NCBI GenBank assembly: GCA_905233985.1
Contig: CAJOFA010000001.1
Span: 124,001-188,000 of the forward strand
Length of the DNA: 64,000 bases
Direction: 5' to 3'
Origin: an uncultured Prevotella sp.
GTDB lineage: Bacteria; Bacteroidota; Bacteroidia; Bacteroidales; Bacteroidaceae
A model generated the notes under the pieces. It was not told the DNA's origin. It saw only the letters and a program-made list of their open reading frames with translations, and made no database searches. A program made the translations under genes and the position numbers. This document shows positions 17,469 to 25,285 of this stretch, piece after piece (positions within the stretch are counted from its first letter, which is position 1; each line of letters opens with the position of its first letter).

Positions 17469-18935
17469 CTACATCAATCCTATCCAGCGCAGCACGTCGT
17501 TAAGGTTAGCCACGAGCATGAGCAGAATCAGAATGCCGAAGCCAATATATTCAGCACGAATCATGAACTCTTCGCTGGGTTTGCGGCGCGTAATCAACTC
17601 GTAAAGCAAGAAGAGCACGTGACCACCGTCAAGGGCTGGAATGGGCAGAATGTTCATAAATGCGAGGATAATACTCAAGAAGGCGGTCATCTTCCAGAAC
17701 ATATACCAGTCCCAAACAGGCGGGAAGAGACTGCCGATGGCTCCGAAACCTCCGAGTGACTTGGCTCCCTCAGCCGTAAAGACATACTTCAGGTCGTTGA
17801 CATAGGAGGCTAACACGTTCCAACCATACCCCACACCAGCAGGGATACTCTCAAAGAAGCCATACTCTCGGGTGAAAGGCTTGTAGATAGCATCAAGAGC
17901 TTTCGCGGTGAAGCCCATCTTAAGGTCTGGAGTAAGCGTCAAAGAGAGGGTATCAGTTTGGGCAGCACGCTCAATGACAACCGTTGCCTGTCGCACCTTC
18001 ATACTGTCGGCAGGTGTCACAGCCTCAGTCAGAACATCACGGAGAACACCAATCTGGTCGGTAAACTCATTGTAGGAGTCAATGGGCTTGCCATTGAAAG
18101 CTACAATGCGATCGCCCTTGACAATGCCTTTCTCCGCGGCAGGAGTACCGGGAAGCACGCTGTCAATTACAGCAGGCAGCATCGGGCGGACAAACGAAGG
18201 CTCACTTCTCATCATGTCCAGCAGGTTGAGGTCACCAGGAAGTGTCAGCGACTGCTGCTTGCCCTCACGGATAATATCCACACGATGAGCCTCGCTGAGG
18301 TCACGATAGAGATCGGAAGAGAAATCCTTGAACAGCCCCTTCTCGGTGCCTAAAAGGATATCGCCGTCCTTGAAGCCAAGAGCCTTTGCCTCGCTGTTGA
18401 ACTTCATTCCCAGCGTCATGTCCTTCACGGGGATGTAGGTGTCGCCCCAATAGAAAAGAATCATGGAGTAGATGAACAGGGCGAGGAGGAAATTGACAAG
18501 TACACCACCAATCATGATGAGCAGGCGCTGCCATACGGGTTTCGTACGGAACTCCCAGGGGTGGGTTTCTTCGGAGAGTTTCTGGTTGGTCTCGTCAATC
18601 ATGCCGTCGATAGCACAGTAACCGCCCAACGGCAGCCAGCCAATACCATACTCGGTACCAACATATTCTTTCTTTATCTTCTTAGTCACCTTGCCCTTGT
18701 CATCGGTCTCCTCGACTTCCTTGGTAGGCACAACCTCGGGTGAGAGATGCAGCAACCGACGCAGCCACGTATCGTAGGTACTGAGGAGATGGAACTTGGG
18801 ATTGAAGAACAGGTAGAACTTCGTCACGCGTACCTTGAACAGCTTGGCGAAGGTGAAATGCCCCAGTTCGTGGAGCAATACGAGAATGCTGAGTGCCAGC
18901 AACAGTTGTAATAGTCTAATTAAGAAAACTTCCAT
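17469..18935 (-). CDS. rseP: RseP-like site-2 metalloprotease (M50)
   Basis: Inner-membrane zinc protease that cleaves substrates within the membrane, typically anti-sigma factors. The zinc motif HELGH (H22, E23, H26) lies in the first membrane segment; the third ligand motif NILPIPALDGGH is near the C-terminus in a membrane segment. Between them are a soluble part with a charged insert near residues 70-95 and PDZ-like regions (KGDRIVAFNGKPID). Length 488 is a little above the usual, matching the Bacteroidota form. It is the last gene of the run tsaB, DUF4290, murA, rimM, dxr, rseP and starts 24 bases after dxr. Its anti-sigma target is not in the window. Confidence 0.93.
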   Translation of the reverse strand: MEVFLIRLLQLLLALSILVLLHELGHFTFAKLFKVRVTKFYLFFNPKFHLLSTYDTWLRRLLHLSPEVVPTKEVEETDDKGKVTKKIKKEYVGTEYGIGWLPLGGYCAIDGMIDETNQKLSEETHPWEFRTKPVWQRLLIMIGGVLVNFLLALFIYSMILFYWGDTYIPVKDMTLGMKFNSEAKALGFKDGDILLGTEKGLFKDFSSDLYRDLSEAHRVDIIREGKQQSLTLPGDLNLLDMMRSEPSFVRPMLPAVIDSVLPGTPAAEKGIVKGDRIVAFNGKPIDSYNEFTDQIGVLRDVLTEAVTPADSMKVRQATVVIERAAQTDTLSLTLTPDLKMGFTAKALDAIYKPFTREYGFFESIPAGVGYGWNVLASYVNDLKYVFTAEGAKSLGGFGAIGSLFPPVWDWYMFWKMTAFLSIILAFMNILPIPALDGGHVLFLLYELITRRKPSEEFMIRAEYIGFGILILLMLVANLNDVLRWIGLM

Positions 18936-18949
18936 CTATGTTATTTACG

Positions 18950-18977
18950 ATTTACTGATTTACGATTTGCTATTTAT
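18950..18977. repeat. TTTACGATTTAC repeat (family E) between dxr and rseP
   Basis: TTTACGATTTACTGATTTACG-like direct repeats run from the intergenic gap into the last codons of dxr, encoding its tail (SKS, stop). Similar tracts lie at 21990-22030 and 39491-39527. Confidence 0.65.
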
Positions 18978-20126
18978 TAGTTCGGTAGCTACGCGGCGTG
19001 CTTCGACATCGGTAGCCACATAAGTATCATAGGTCGGATTCTTGTCGAAGGCGACGCGATTCATGGTCTCTTCAATAATTTCGCTCATCTGCAGGAATGT
19101 GCAACGGTCTTCAAGGAAGGCACGGTTGACTATCTCGTTGGCAGCATTGACGATGCAGGGCATATTTCCCCCCCGACTGATGGCTTCGAAGGCCAAAGCC
19201 AGACAGCGGAACTTTTTGAGGTCGGGTTCGAAGAACTCCAGCTTCTGGGCAGCAAATAGGTCAAGTCTGTCGCCACTGAGCGGCAAGCGCTTGGGAAACG
19301 AGAAAGCATACTGAATGGGCAGGCGCATATCGGGTACGCCAAGCTGTGCCTTCACCGCTCCATCACGGAACTGTACGGCGCTGTGTACAATGCTCTGCGG
19401 ATGGACGAACACCTGTATCTGCTGGGCATCAACGCCGAAGAGCCACTTGGCCTCGATGACCTCGAAGCCCTTGTTCATCATCGTGGCAGAGTCAATGGTA
19501 ATCTTTGCACCCATGTCCCATGTGGGATGACGCAGGGCGTCAGCCTTGGTGACGGTATTCAGTTGTTCCATCGTCATCTGACGGAAGGGGCCGCCCGAGG
19601 CGGTAAGCAGAATCTTCTCAATGGGATTCTCATCCTCACCCACCAAACTCTGGAAGATGGCAGAGTGCTCGCTATCAACGGGCAGAATGGGCACGCAGTA
19701 CTGTCGTGCCAGCTGACAAATCAGCTCACCTGCGACGACAAGTGTCTCCTTGTTTGCCAATGCGATAGCCTTCCGTGCACGAATGGCATGTATCGTCGGT
19801 GACAATCCGGCGAAACCCACCATGGCCGTGAGCACCATGTCAATAGGATCAGCCTCAACGATTTCATCAAGGGCACGCGACCCGGCATAGACTTTCACAT
19901 CGGGCATGTCGTCAAGCAGAGCCTTCAGCCGGTCATAGTGCTGCTCGTTGGCAATGACCACTGCCGCAGGACGAAACTTGCGAGCCTGCTCTGCCAACTG
20001 CTCCACACGGTTGTTGGCCGTCAGCGCATAGACCTCGTACAGGTCGCTGTGTTCCTCGATGACCTCTAAGGCCTGTGTGCCTATCGACCCCGTAGAACCG
20101 AGAATGCATATCTGTTTCTTTTTCAT
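18960..20126 (-). CDS. dxr: Dxr (IspC), 1-deoxy-D-xylulose-5-phosphate reductoisomerase
   Basis: NADPH-dependent enzyme that commits DXP to the MEP isoprenoid pathway and provides precursors for undecaprenyl carrier lipids and quinones. Visible: the Rossmann start LGSTGSIGTQ (residues 9-18), ANKET, the metal and substrate loop VDSEHSAIFQ, ASGGPFR, HPTWDMGAKITIDSATMMNKG and VHPQSIVHS. Length 388 is normal. Its start is 26 bases after rimM. The last residues fall in a TTTACG-type repeat. Assignment is secure. Confidence 0.97.
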   Translation of the reverse strand: MKKKQICILGSTGSIGTQALEVIEEHSDLYEVYALTANNRVEQLAEQARKFRPAAVVIANEQHYDRLKALLDDMPDVKVYAGSRALDEIVEADPIDMVLTAMVGFAGLSPTIHAIRARKAIALANKETLVVAGELICQLARQYCVPILPVDSEHSAIFQSLVGEDENPIEKILLTASGGPFRQMTMEQLNTVTKADALRHPTWDMGAKITIDSATMMNKGFEVIEAKWLFGVDAQQIQVFVHPQSIVHSAVQFRDGAVKAQLGVPDMRLPIQYAFSFPKRLPLSGDRLDLFAAQKLEFFEPDLKKFRCLALAFEAISRGGNMPCIVNAANEIVNRAFLEDRCTFLQMSEIIEETMNRVAFDKNPTYDTYVATDVEARRVATELINSKS

Positions 20127-20152
20127 TTTTACTTTATCTTTGTATCATTTAG

Positions 20153-20677
20153 CTATAGCGCTAAGAGTCCCTCTGGGATATTCATTGTTATCTTCCTTCC
20201 CTCCATGTCGATGTCCTCGATGAGGTCGTCGTTGGCTGGGATGAGCGTGCCGTCTTCCAGCTCAAAGAGCAGGTTGGCGGTACTGTCGTCAATAGCGGCA
20301 ATGCGGCCTATCGTCCCTTGCTTCTTGTCCCTCGCTCCCTGCTCCTTAGCTATCACCTCGAAGCCTACGAGACCGGCGAGTGTCGGCTCATCATCCTCGG
20401 GTGTTAAGGTACGGGGGAACCACACCTCGCAGTTGGTCAACTCGGCAGCACGCTGCTGCGTGTCAACGTCGCAGAACTTCACCAGCGCCACACAATCAGA
20501 ACGGAAGCGGTACTCCTCCATGAAGAACGGCACAAGAATACCGTCAACATCCAATATGAGATAGTCGGCATCTGCACGGTCGAAGACATCATCCGTGAAC
20601 TGGAGCGACACCTCGCCCTTCACGCCGTGCGCCTTGCCCAGACGACCGATCTTGTAGCAGTCTTCCTTTCTAATCAT
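20153..20677 (-). CDS. rimM: RimM, 30S ribosome maturation factor
   Basis: RimM helps assemble the head of the 30S subunit around protein S19. The N-terminal half has the family start (IGRLGKAHGVKGEVSL, residues 12-27); the C-terminal half is the PRC-barrel (IPANDDLIEDID). Between strands of the PRC-barrel, near residues 111-122, lies KEQGARDKKQGT, encoded by a dispersed repeat (20313-20348) that the family normally lacks. The ATG overlaps the murA stop by one base (TAATG), suggesting coupled translation. Length 174 is normal plus the insert. Confidence 0.95.
   Translation of the reverse strand: MIRKEDCYKIGRLGKAHGVKGEVSLQFTDDVFDRADADYLILDVDGILVPFFMEEYRFRSDCVALVKFCDVDTQQRAAELTNCEVWFPRTLTPEDDEPTLAGLVGFEVIAKEQGARDKKQGTIGRIAAIDDSTANLLFELEDGTLIPANDDLIEDIDMEGRKITMNIPEGLLAL
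20313..20348. repeat. In-frame copy of dispersed repeat A in rimM
   Basis: The coding strand holds AAGGAGCAGGGAGCGAGGG followed by a second half-copy (GACAAGAAGCAAGGG). It reads KEQGARDKKQG, the same type as PorX (GKEQGAP), PorW (GKEQGAR) and the HD protein (GKGQGTK). Confidence 0.8.
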
Positions 20678-21981
20678 TATTCCTCTCTGATTATCTTTGC
20701 ACCGAGGGCATTCAGTCGGTCTTCAATGTGCTCATAACCACGGTCTATCTGTTCGATGTTGTCGATGCGGCTGCTGCCTTTGGCGCTCATGGCTGCGATG
20801 AGCAGGGCGATACCTGCGCGGATGTCAGGGCTTGACATGCGCTGAGCACGGAGTGTCTTCTTGCGGTCATGGCCCACAACGACAGCACGGTGGGGATCAC
20901 AGAGAATAATCTGTGCACCCATATCGATGAGCTTGTCAACGAAGAACAGTCGGCTCTCAAACATCTTCTGATGGAAGAGCACCGTACCACGGGCCTGTGT
21001 TGCCACGACAATGAGCACCGACAGCAGGTCGGGCGTCAATCCAGGCCACGGCGCATCGGCCAGCGTCATGATGGTGCCATCGATGAACGAGTCCACCACG
21101 TAGTGTTTCTGGCGCGGCACGATGAGGTCGTCGCCTTCGACTTTCAGTTTCACACCTATGCGGCGGAACGCGTCGGGAATGATGCCGAGGTGCGACAGGG
21201 CGACATTCTTGATGCAGATGCCGTCGCCTACCATTGCTGCCATACCGATGAACGAACCTACCTCAATCATGTCAGGCAAGATGCGGTGCGTGGTGCCGTG
21301 TAACTGCTTCACGCCATGAATGGTGAGAAGATTGCTTCCGATGCCGCTGATGTCGGCACCCATGCCGTTCAGCATGTGACAGAGCTGCTGCAGGTAAGGC
21401 TCGCAGGCAGCATTGTACATCGTGGTAGTGCCTTTGGCAAAGACAGCAGCCATGATGATATTCGCCGTACCCGTTACCGAAGCCTCATCGAGTAGCATAT
21501 AGGTGCCTTTAAGTTTCTCCGCTCCTATCTCATAGACGTTGCGGTCAGGCACATGGCGGAACTTCGCGCCTAAGGCCTTGAAGCCAAGGAAGTGCGTATC
21601 CAGTCGGCGCCGCCCTATCTTGTCACCGCCGGGCTTGGTGACCACAGCCTTGCCCATGCGGGCAAGCAGCGGACCAATCATCAGTACCGAGCCGCGCAGC
21701 GCAGCACACTTGCGCACGAACTCGTCACTCTCTAAGTAAGAGAGATTCAGCTCGTCGGCCTGGAAGGTCATCCCACCCTGCGAGCTCTTCACCTTCACCC
21801 CAATGTCTTTCAACAGATGGATGAGGTTATTGACATCGCGGATGTCAGGAATATTCTCAATGTTCACAGGCTCATGCGTGAGCAATGTGGCACAGATAAC
21901 TTGCAGGGCCTCGTTTTTGGCACCCTGCGGTGTGATGGTTCCTTTCAGCGGATGACCGCCCTCAATGATAAATGCTGACAC
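20677..21981 (-). CDS. murA: MurA, UDP-N-acetylglucosamine 1-carboxyvinyltransferase
   Basis: First committed step of peptidoglycan synthesis: enolpyruvyl transfer from PEP to UDP-GlcNAc in the cytoplasm. Visible: K22-N23 (QGAKNEAL), GPLLARMG, the active-site loop, and SSRIDNIEQIDRGYEHIEDRL near the end. In the loop, where most bacteria have Cys (GGCAIG), this protein has PGGDKIGRRR with Asp at residue 120. In other phyla a Cys-to-Asp change keeps activity and gives insensitivity to fosfomycin, so the same is inferred here. Length 434 is normal. It lies 61 bases after the DUF4290 gene and overlaps rimM by one base. Confidence 0.96.
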   Translation of the reverse strand: MSAFIIEGGHPLKGTITPQGAKNEALQVICATLLTHEPVNIENIPDIRDVNNLIHLLKDIGVKVKSSQGGMTFQADELNLSYLESDEFVRKCAALRGSVLMIGPLLARMGKAVVTKPGGDKIGRRRLDTHFLGFKALGAKFRHVPDRNVYEIGAEKLKGTYMLLDEASVTGTANIIMAAVFAKGTTTMYNAACEPYLQQLCHMLNGMGADISGIGSNLLTIHGVKQLHGTTHRILPDMIEVGSFIGMAAMVGDGICIKNVALSHLGIIPDAFRRIGVKLKVEGDDLIVPRQKHYVVDSFIDGTIMTLADAPWPGLTPDLLSVLIVVATQARGTVLFHQKMFESRLFFVDKLIDMGAQIILCDPHRAVVVGHDRKKTLRAQRMSSPDIRAGIALLIAAMSAKGSSRIDNIEQIDRGYEHIEDRLNALGAKIIREE

Positions 21982-21989
21982 CCCTTTTG

Positions 21990-22030
21990 TATTTACAATT
22001 TACGGATTTACAATTTACAATTCACGGATT
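21990..22030. repeat. TTTACAATTTACGGA repeat (family E) between the DUF4290 gene and murA
   Basis: ATTTACAATTTACGGATTTAC-type tandem runs fill most of the 61-base gap. No hairpin terminator is apparent, so the operon may read through. Confidence 0.65.
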
Positions 22031-22042
22031 CTCTGTTTCGGG

Positions 22043-22654
22043 TTATTTCTTCCGTTTGGCGCGTTTGCCGTCGATGACGGGCTGACGGAAGTCTGACCTG
22101 TCGAAGCGAAACGTGTTGAGGTCTATCTGTATGATGCCGTCGGTATAGCGGGCGAGGTCGTCGGCCACCTTCTCGTCGTCCATCGAGCCGTGTCCCCACG
22201 TCATGAGGTCACGCTTCATCTGGTTGGCAGTCAGCCGCACCAGGTCGTCGCGCTCCTCACCATCAGGCATCTGCTTCAGCTTCTCGAACGACTCCTGTAT
22301 CAGCCGTCCGTAGTGACGCAGATAGGGCTTATCGTCCTGCTTCATCACCTTCATGGGCTGCGGCTTGGTGTGAATCTTCTCGGCCTCGCTCACGTCATAG
22401 GGCCAGTCAATGTCCAACTGCTTGTGACTCATCAGGTAGAGATGATCCCACAGCGTCTGCTGGTAGTCGGCATTCTCGCGCACCTGCGGATTCTTGTTCT
22501 CCATCAGACGAATGATGGTCTCAGCGCACAGCTGCCGCTCCTCCTTCGTGGGAAGCGACACGGCGTGGTCTATCATGCGCTGCACCTCACGCCCGTACTC
22601 AGACATCAGCAGCGTCTCGCGTTGCGTGTTGTAATCTAAGCCTTTAATATCCAT
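22043..22654 (-). CDS. DUF4290 family protein
   Basis: A 203-residue soluble, helix-rich, charged protein found across Bacteroidota; the start MDIKGLDYNTQRE and the motif NADYQQTLWDHLYLMS are typical of the family. Function is unknown. It ends in a basic tail (GKRAKRKK), which hints at nucleic-acid or ribosome contact, but this is only inference. It lies between tsaB (21 bases upstream) and murA (61 bases downstream), in a housekeeping operon, so it is probably a core gene. Confidence 0.85.
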   Translation of the reverse strand: MDIKGLDYNTQRETLLMSEYGREVQRMIDHAVSLPTKEERQLCAETIIRLMENKNPQVRENADYQQTLWDHLYLMSHKQLDIDWPYDVSEAEKIHTKPQPMKVMKQDDKPYLRHYGRLIQESFEKLKQMPDGEERDDLVRLTANQMKRDLMTWGHGSMDDEKVADDLARYTDGIIQIDLNTFRFDRSDFRQPVIDGKRAKRKK

Positions 22655-22675
22655 ATCTTTTCTTTACTAATTGTC

Positions 22676-23365
22676 TTATAACAGCTTCTTAGGCATCTTC
22701 GCGACAAAGTCTTTCAAGTAAAACGGCTCGAAGTAAGCCACATCCTCAAACTGCTCATTGAGGAAGCGACGCTCAGCCAGCGGCTGCATCCACTTGGCCA
22801 GCGGCTCCACACCTTCTATCAGCAGGGCGTTGGGGTGGTTGATGACTTCCATGCACTTCGCGGCGCCGTTGCCGAAGAAGCAGACGGACCCGCGGTCGAG
22901 CCATTCCTTGTAGGTGTCGGCAGTAACGACGTCAGCCTGCACGTCACGCACGGGTTTCAGCGCACGGTCATAGACGGCAGCATATACCTCCATGCGGCGG
23001 GCATCGAGCATCGGGCATAATAGTGCGCCCTCGGGAATTTTCTCGCCCAGCAGCGGCCCCACGCACAGCACTTCGAGCGTTGGCACGGCAATGAGTTTCA
23101 GGTCACGCCCGTAGCAGATGCCCTTAGCCATCGACACGCCGATGCGCAAACCCGTATAGGAGCCCGGGCCGCAACTCACGCTGACGGCATCAAACGGAAT
23201 AGCGTGGCTGTCCGTAAACGACAAGGCTTCATCCACCATCGTCCCCAGCTTCTCCGCGCTGCTCATGCCGCCACGTTCCACCTGGTCGAAGATGCGTTGT
23301 CCGTCTTCGCTCACGGCTACCGAGCACACGTTCGTACTCGTCTCTATATGCAGTATGCAAGCCAT
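22676..23365 (-). CDS. tsaB: TsaB, tRNA threonylcarbamoyladenosine biosynthesis protein
   Basis: Inactive-ATPase homologue of TsaD that scaffolds the t6A complex with TsaD and TsaE. Visible: the phosphate-1 loop IETSTNVCSVAV and the motif SCGPGSYTGLRIGVSMAKG near residue 70-90. I chose the ATG at 23365 (MACILHIETSTN), as in the family; an upstream in-frame ATG at 23407 would lie before the -7 promoter box and is unlikely. First gene of the operon that runs to rseP. Length is 229 residues, normal for this family. Confidence 0.94.
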   Translation of the reverse strand: MACILHIETSTNVCSVAVSEDGQRIFDQVERGGMSSAEKLGTMVDEALSFTDSHAIPFDAVSVSCGPGSYTGLRIGVSMAKGICYGRDLKLIAVPTLEVLCVGPLLGEKIPEGALLCPMLDARRMEVYAAVYDRALKPVRDVQADVVTADTYKEWLDRGSVCFFGNGAAKCMEVINHPNALLIEGVEPLAKWMQPLAERRFLNEQFEDVAYFEPFYLKDFVAKMPKKLL

Positions 23366-23384
23366 TATTCTTACTTTTAATGTG

Positions 23385-23415
23385 CAAAGGTACGAAGAAG
23401 TAGGCAAAACACAAA
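23385..23415 (-). promoter_or_regulatory. Bacteroidetes-type promoter of tsaB operon
   Basis: On the minus strand TTTG (23412-23415), 19 bases, TACCTTTG (23385-23392), 19 bases before the tsaB ATG. It is back to back with promoter P1 on the plus strand. Confidence 0.75.
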
Positions 23416-23431
23416 ATATTCTGTCGTTTTT

Positions 23432-23463
23432 CTTGGTTTTTCAATTCTTTTTTCGTACCTTTG
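23432..23463 (+). promoter_or_regulatory. Promoter P1 in front of the 22-base array
   Basis: CTTG (23432-23435), 20 bases, TACCTTTG (23456-23463). It is about 355 bases from the nearest plus-strand gene (yicC), which has its own promoter P2. P1 and P2 share the same TTTCTT-GGTTTTTC surroundings, so one may be a duplicate of the other. A transcript from P1 would begin with the hairpin at 23471-23493 and read the array. Confidence 0.65.
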
Positions 23464-23754
23464 CATCGTTGACGTAGCATTAACCGTTACGTCGTCTGAA
23501 AAACCAAAAAGAAATATAAATCGGTTTTTAGCGCCCGCTGTTTGAATAAACACCGTGCGATGTTGAAACAAACACCGCCCGCTGTTAGAACAAACAGCGG
23601 GCGCTATGTTCTTTCAACTGCCGTCCTCTCCACTCCTGAATGGCATCCTCTCACCCCGTTTCAACGGCACTCTCTCCCTGTAGGCTACGGGCAAACACAT
23701 AGAAAGCTACGGGCAAACGTATAGAAAGCTCGAAGCAAAAAGAAAATAAAAGGG
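23464..23754 (+). ncRNA. Possible noncoding transcript across the 22-base array
   Basis: Only inferred. It would start just after P1. A hairpin with arms GACGTAGC and GTTACGTC (23471-23493) comes first, then the ten-unit array. The units have a 22-base period, which shifts the reading frame at each unit, and no conserved peptide is seen. No clear terminator is visible before P2, so the RNA could also be a long leader of yicC. Confidence 0.3.
23532..23751. repeat. Array of ten 22-base units (array 1)
   Basis: The 220 bases divide into exactly ten 22-base units that stay in phase but fall into subfamilies. Units 1-3 (23532-23597) share CGCCCGCTGTT and AACAAACA with an internal TGTT...AACA dyad. 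Unit 4 (23598-23619) is divergent. Units 5-7 (23620-23685) share CTCTC at positions 7-11. Units 8-9 (23686-23729) share TACGGGCAAAC and TATAGAAAGC or close; unit 10 is a degraded relative. The first and third units also form an outer inverted repeat with 15-base arms AGCGCCCGCTGTTTG (23530-23544) and its complement (23591-23605). The array is flanked by an imperfect inverted pair, GAAAAACCAAAAAG (23498) and CTTTGGTTTTTC (23759). Confidence 0.85.
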
Positions 23755-23760
23755 TTTTTC

Positions 23761-23792
23761 TTTGGTTTTTCTCTCGGATTGCACTATCTTTG
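23761..23792 (+). promoter_or_regulatory. Promoter P2 of the yicC operon
   Basis: TTTG (23761-23764), 20 bases, TATCTTTG (23785-23792): a full consensus match, 26 bases before the yicC ATG. Confidence 0.8.
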
Positions 23793-23818
23793 CAAAATAT
23801 TTAGATAAACAAGAATAT

Positions 23819-24697
23819 ATGATACAATCCATGACGGGCTACGGCAAGGCTGTCGTAACCTACAAAGACAAGAAAATCAATGCTGAGGTGAAGTCGCTCA
23901 ACTCCAAACAACTTGACCTCCAGACACGTATCGCGCCGCTCTATCGTGAGAAAGAGATGGAGATACGCCAGATGATCAGCGAGGCGCTGCTGCGCGGAAA
24001 GGTGGAGTTCAACCTCTGGATCGAGAAAGACACGGTGGTGGATGCGACGCCCGTGAACAGCGCACTCATGGAGAACTACTACCAGCAGCTGAAGAGCATC
24101 GCCGCGAAAGCAGGCATCCCCGAGCCGAAGGACTGGATTTACACGCTGACGCGCATGCCCGACGTGCTGACGAAGACAGAGACAGAGGTGCTCAGCGACG
24201 AGGAGTGGGCCGTTGCACGCGGTGCCGTTGCCGAGGCGCTCGACGCGCTGGTCAGCTTCCGCCAGCAAGAGGGAGCCGCCCTGGAGCGTAAGTTCAGCGA
24301 GAAGATTGACAACATCGAACAGCTGTTAGCCGACATCGAACCGCTGGAGAAGCAGCGCGTGGAGAAGATTCGCAGCCGCATCATCGACGGTTTGAAGCAG
24401 ATTCCCGAGGCCGACTACGACAAGAACCGACTGGAGCAGGAGTTGATATACTACATCGAGAAGCTCGACATCAGCGAGGAGAAACAACGCCTCAGCAACC
24501 ATCTGCGCTACTTCCGCGAGACGATGGCAGAGCCCGCCGGCGGTCAGGGAAAGAAGCTCGGCTTCATCGCCCAGGAGATGGGCCGCGAAATCAACACCAC
24601 TGGCTCGAAGTCGAACCAAGCTGAGATGCAGAACATCGTCGTCAAGATGAAAGACGAGCTGGAACAAATCAAAGAACAAGTGCTGAACGCGCTATAA
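23819..24697 (+). CDS. yicC: YicC family endoribonuclease
   Basis: 292 residues with the family start MIQSMTGYGKA and a C-terminal GFIAQEMGREINTTGSKSN motif holding conserved acidic residues. YicC proteins are RNA-cleaving enzymes that form oligomers. I chose the ATG at 23819 because the conserved N-terminus begins there; an upstream TTG in the same frame lies inside promoter P2. It begins a long plus-strand operon; gmk follows after 9 bases, a pairing found in many bacteria. Confidence 0.94.
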   Translation: MIQSMTGYGKAVVTYKDKKINAEVKSLNSKQLDLQTRIAPLYREKEMEIRQMISEALLRGKVEFNLWIEKDTVVDATPVNSALMENYYQQLKSIAAKAGIPEPKDWIYTLTRMPDVLTKTETEVLSDEEWAVARGAVAEALDALVSFRQQEGAALERKFSEKIDNIEQLLADIEPLEKQRVEKIRSRIIDGLKQIPEADYDKNRLEQELIYYIEKLDISEEKQRLSNHLRYFRETMAEPAGGQGKKLGFIAQEMGREINTTGSKSNQAEMQNIVVKMKDELEQIKEQVLNAL

Positions 24698-24706
24698 AAG
24701 CCTCCA

Positions 24707-25285
24707 ATGATGAAAAAGGGTAAAATGTTAATTGTCAGCGCTCCCAGCGGTAGTGGAAAAAGTACCATTGTCAACTGGCTGATGAAGGAGCACCCTGAGC
24801 TTCGATTATACTTCTCAATCAGCTGTACAAGTAGGGAGCCGAGGGGAACAGAGCAGAACGGGGTGGAATATTTCTTTCTGACACCCGAAGAGTTCAAGGC
24901 GAAGATTGCCAACGGAGAGTTTCTGGAATATGAAGAAGTGTATGCCGACCGCTTCTACGGCACGCTGAAAGCCCAGGTAGAGCGCCAGTTAGAAGCCGGA
25001 CAGAACGTGGTGTTCGACGTCGATGTGAAAGGCGGCGTGAACATCAAGAAATACTATGGCGACCGCGCCATGAGCCTCTTCATCCAGCCCCCTTCGGTAG
25101 AAGAGCTGCGCCGCCGGCTGGAAGGCCGCGGCACCGATACGCCCGAAGCCATCGAGAACCGCCTGGCTAAAGCGGAATATGAGCTGACCTTCGCCCCGCA
25201 GTTCGACCACGTCGTGGTGAACGATGACCTGGCAACCGCCGAGCAGGAAACGCTGAAGCTGGTAAAAAATTTCTTTGCCCAATGA
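24707..25285 (+). CDS. gmk: Guanylate kinase
   Basis: Phosphorylates GMP to GDP with ATP in the cytosol. P-loop SAPSGSGKST (residues 11-20), GMP-binding SCTSREPRGTEQNGVEYFF, and the lid region with arginines (RRRLEGRGTD). Length 192 is normal. Two adjacent ATGs (24707, 24710) are possible starts. Its stop overlaps the nadD start (ATGA), a sign of coupled translation. Confidence 0.97.
   Translation: MMKKGKMLIVSAPSGSGKSTIVNWLMKEHPELRLYFSISCTSREPRGTEQNGVEYFFLTPEEFKAKIANGEFLEYEEVYADRFYGTLKAQVERQLEAGQNVVFDVDVKGGVNIKKYYGDRAMSLFIQPPSVEELRRRLEGRGTDTPEAIENRLAKAEYELTFAPQFDHVVVNDDLATAEQETLKLVKNFFAQ

Noticed and set aside
20313..20348. Frameshift or pseudogene in rimM
   Set aside because: The repeat insert is in frame and both domains are intact on each side.
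23543..23725. Short open frame of 60 codons across array 1
   Set aside because: It only spans the periodic tract; a 22-base unit shifts frame each time, so no repeated peptide results, and composition is not protein-like.
23532..23751. CRISPR array
   Set aside because: Units are 22 bases with no constant repeat alternating with unique spacers, and no cas genes are present.
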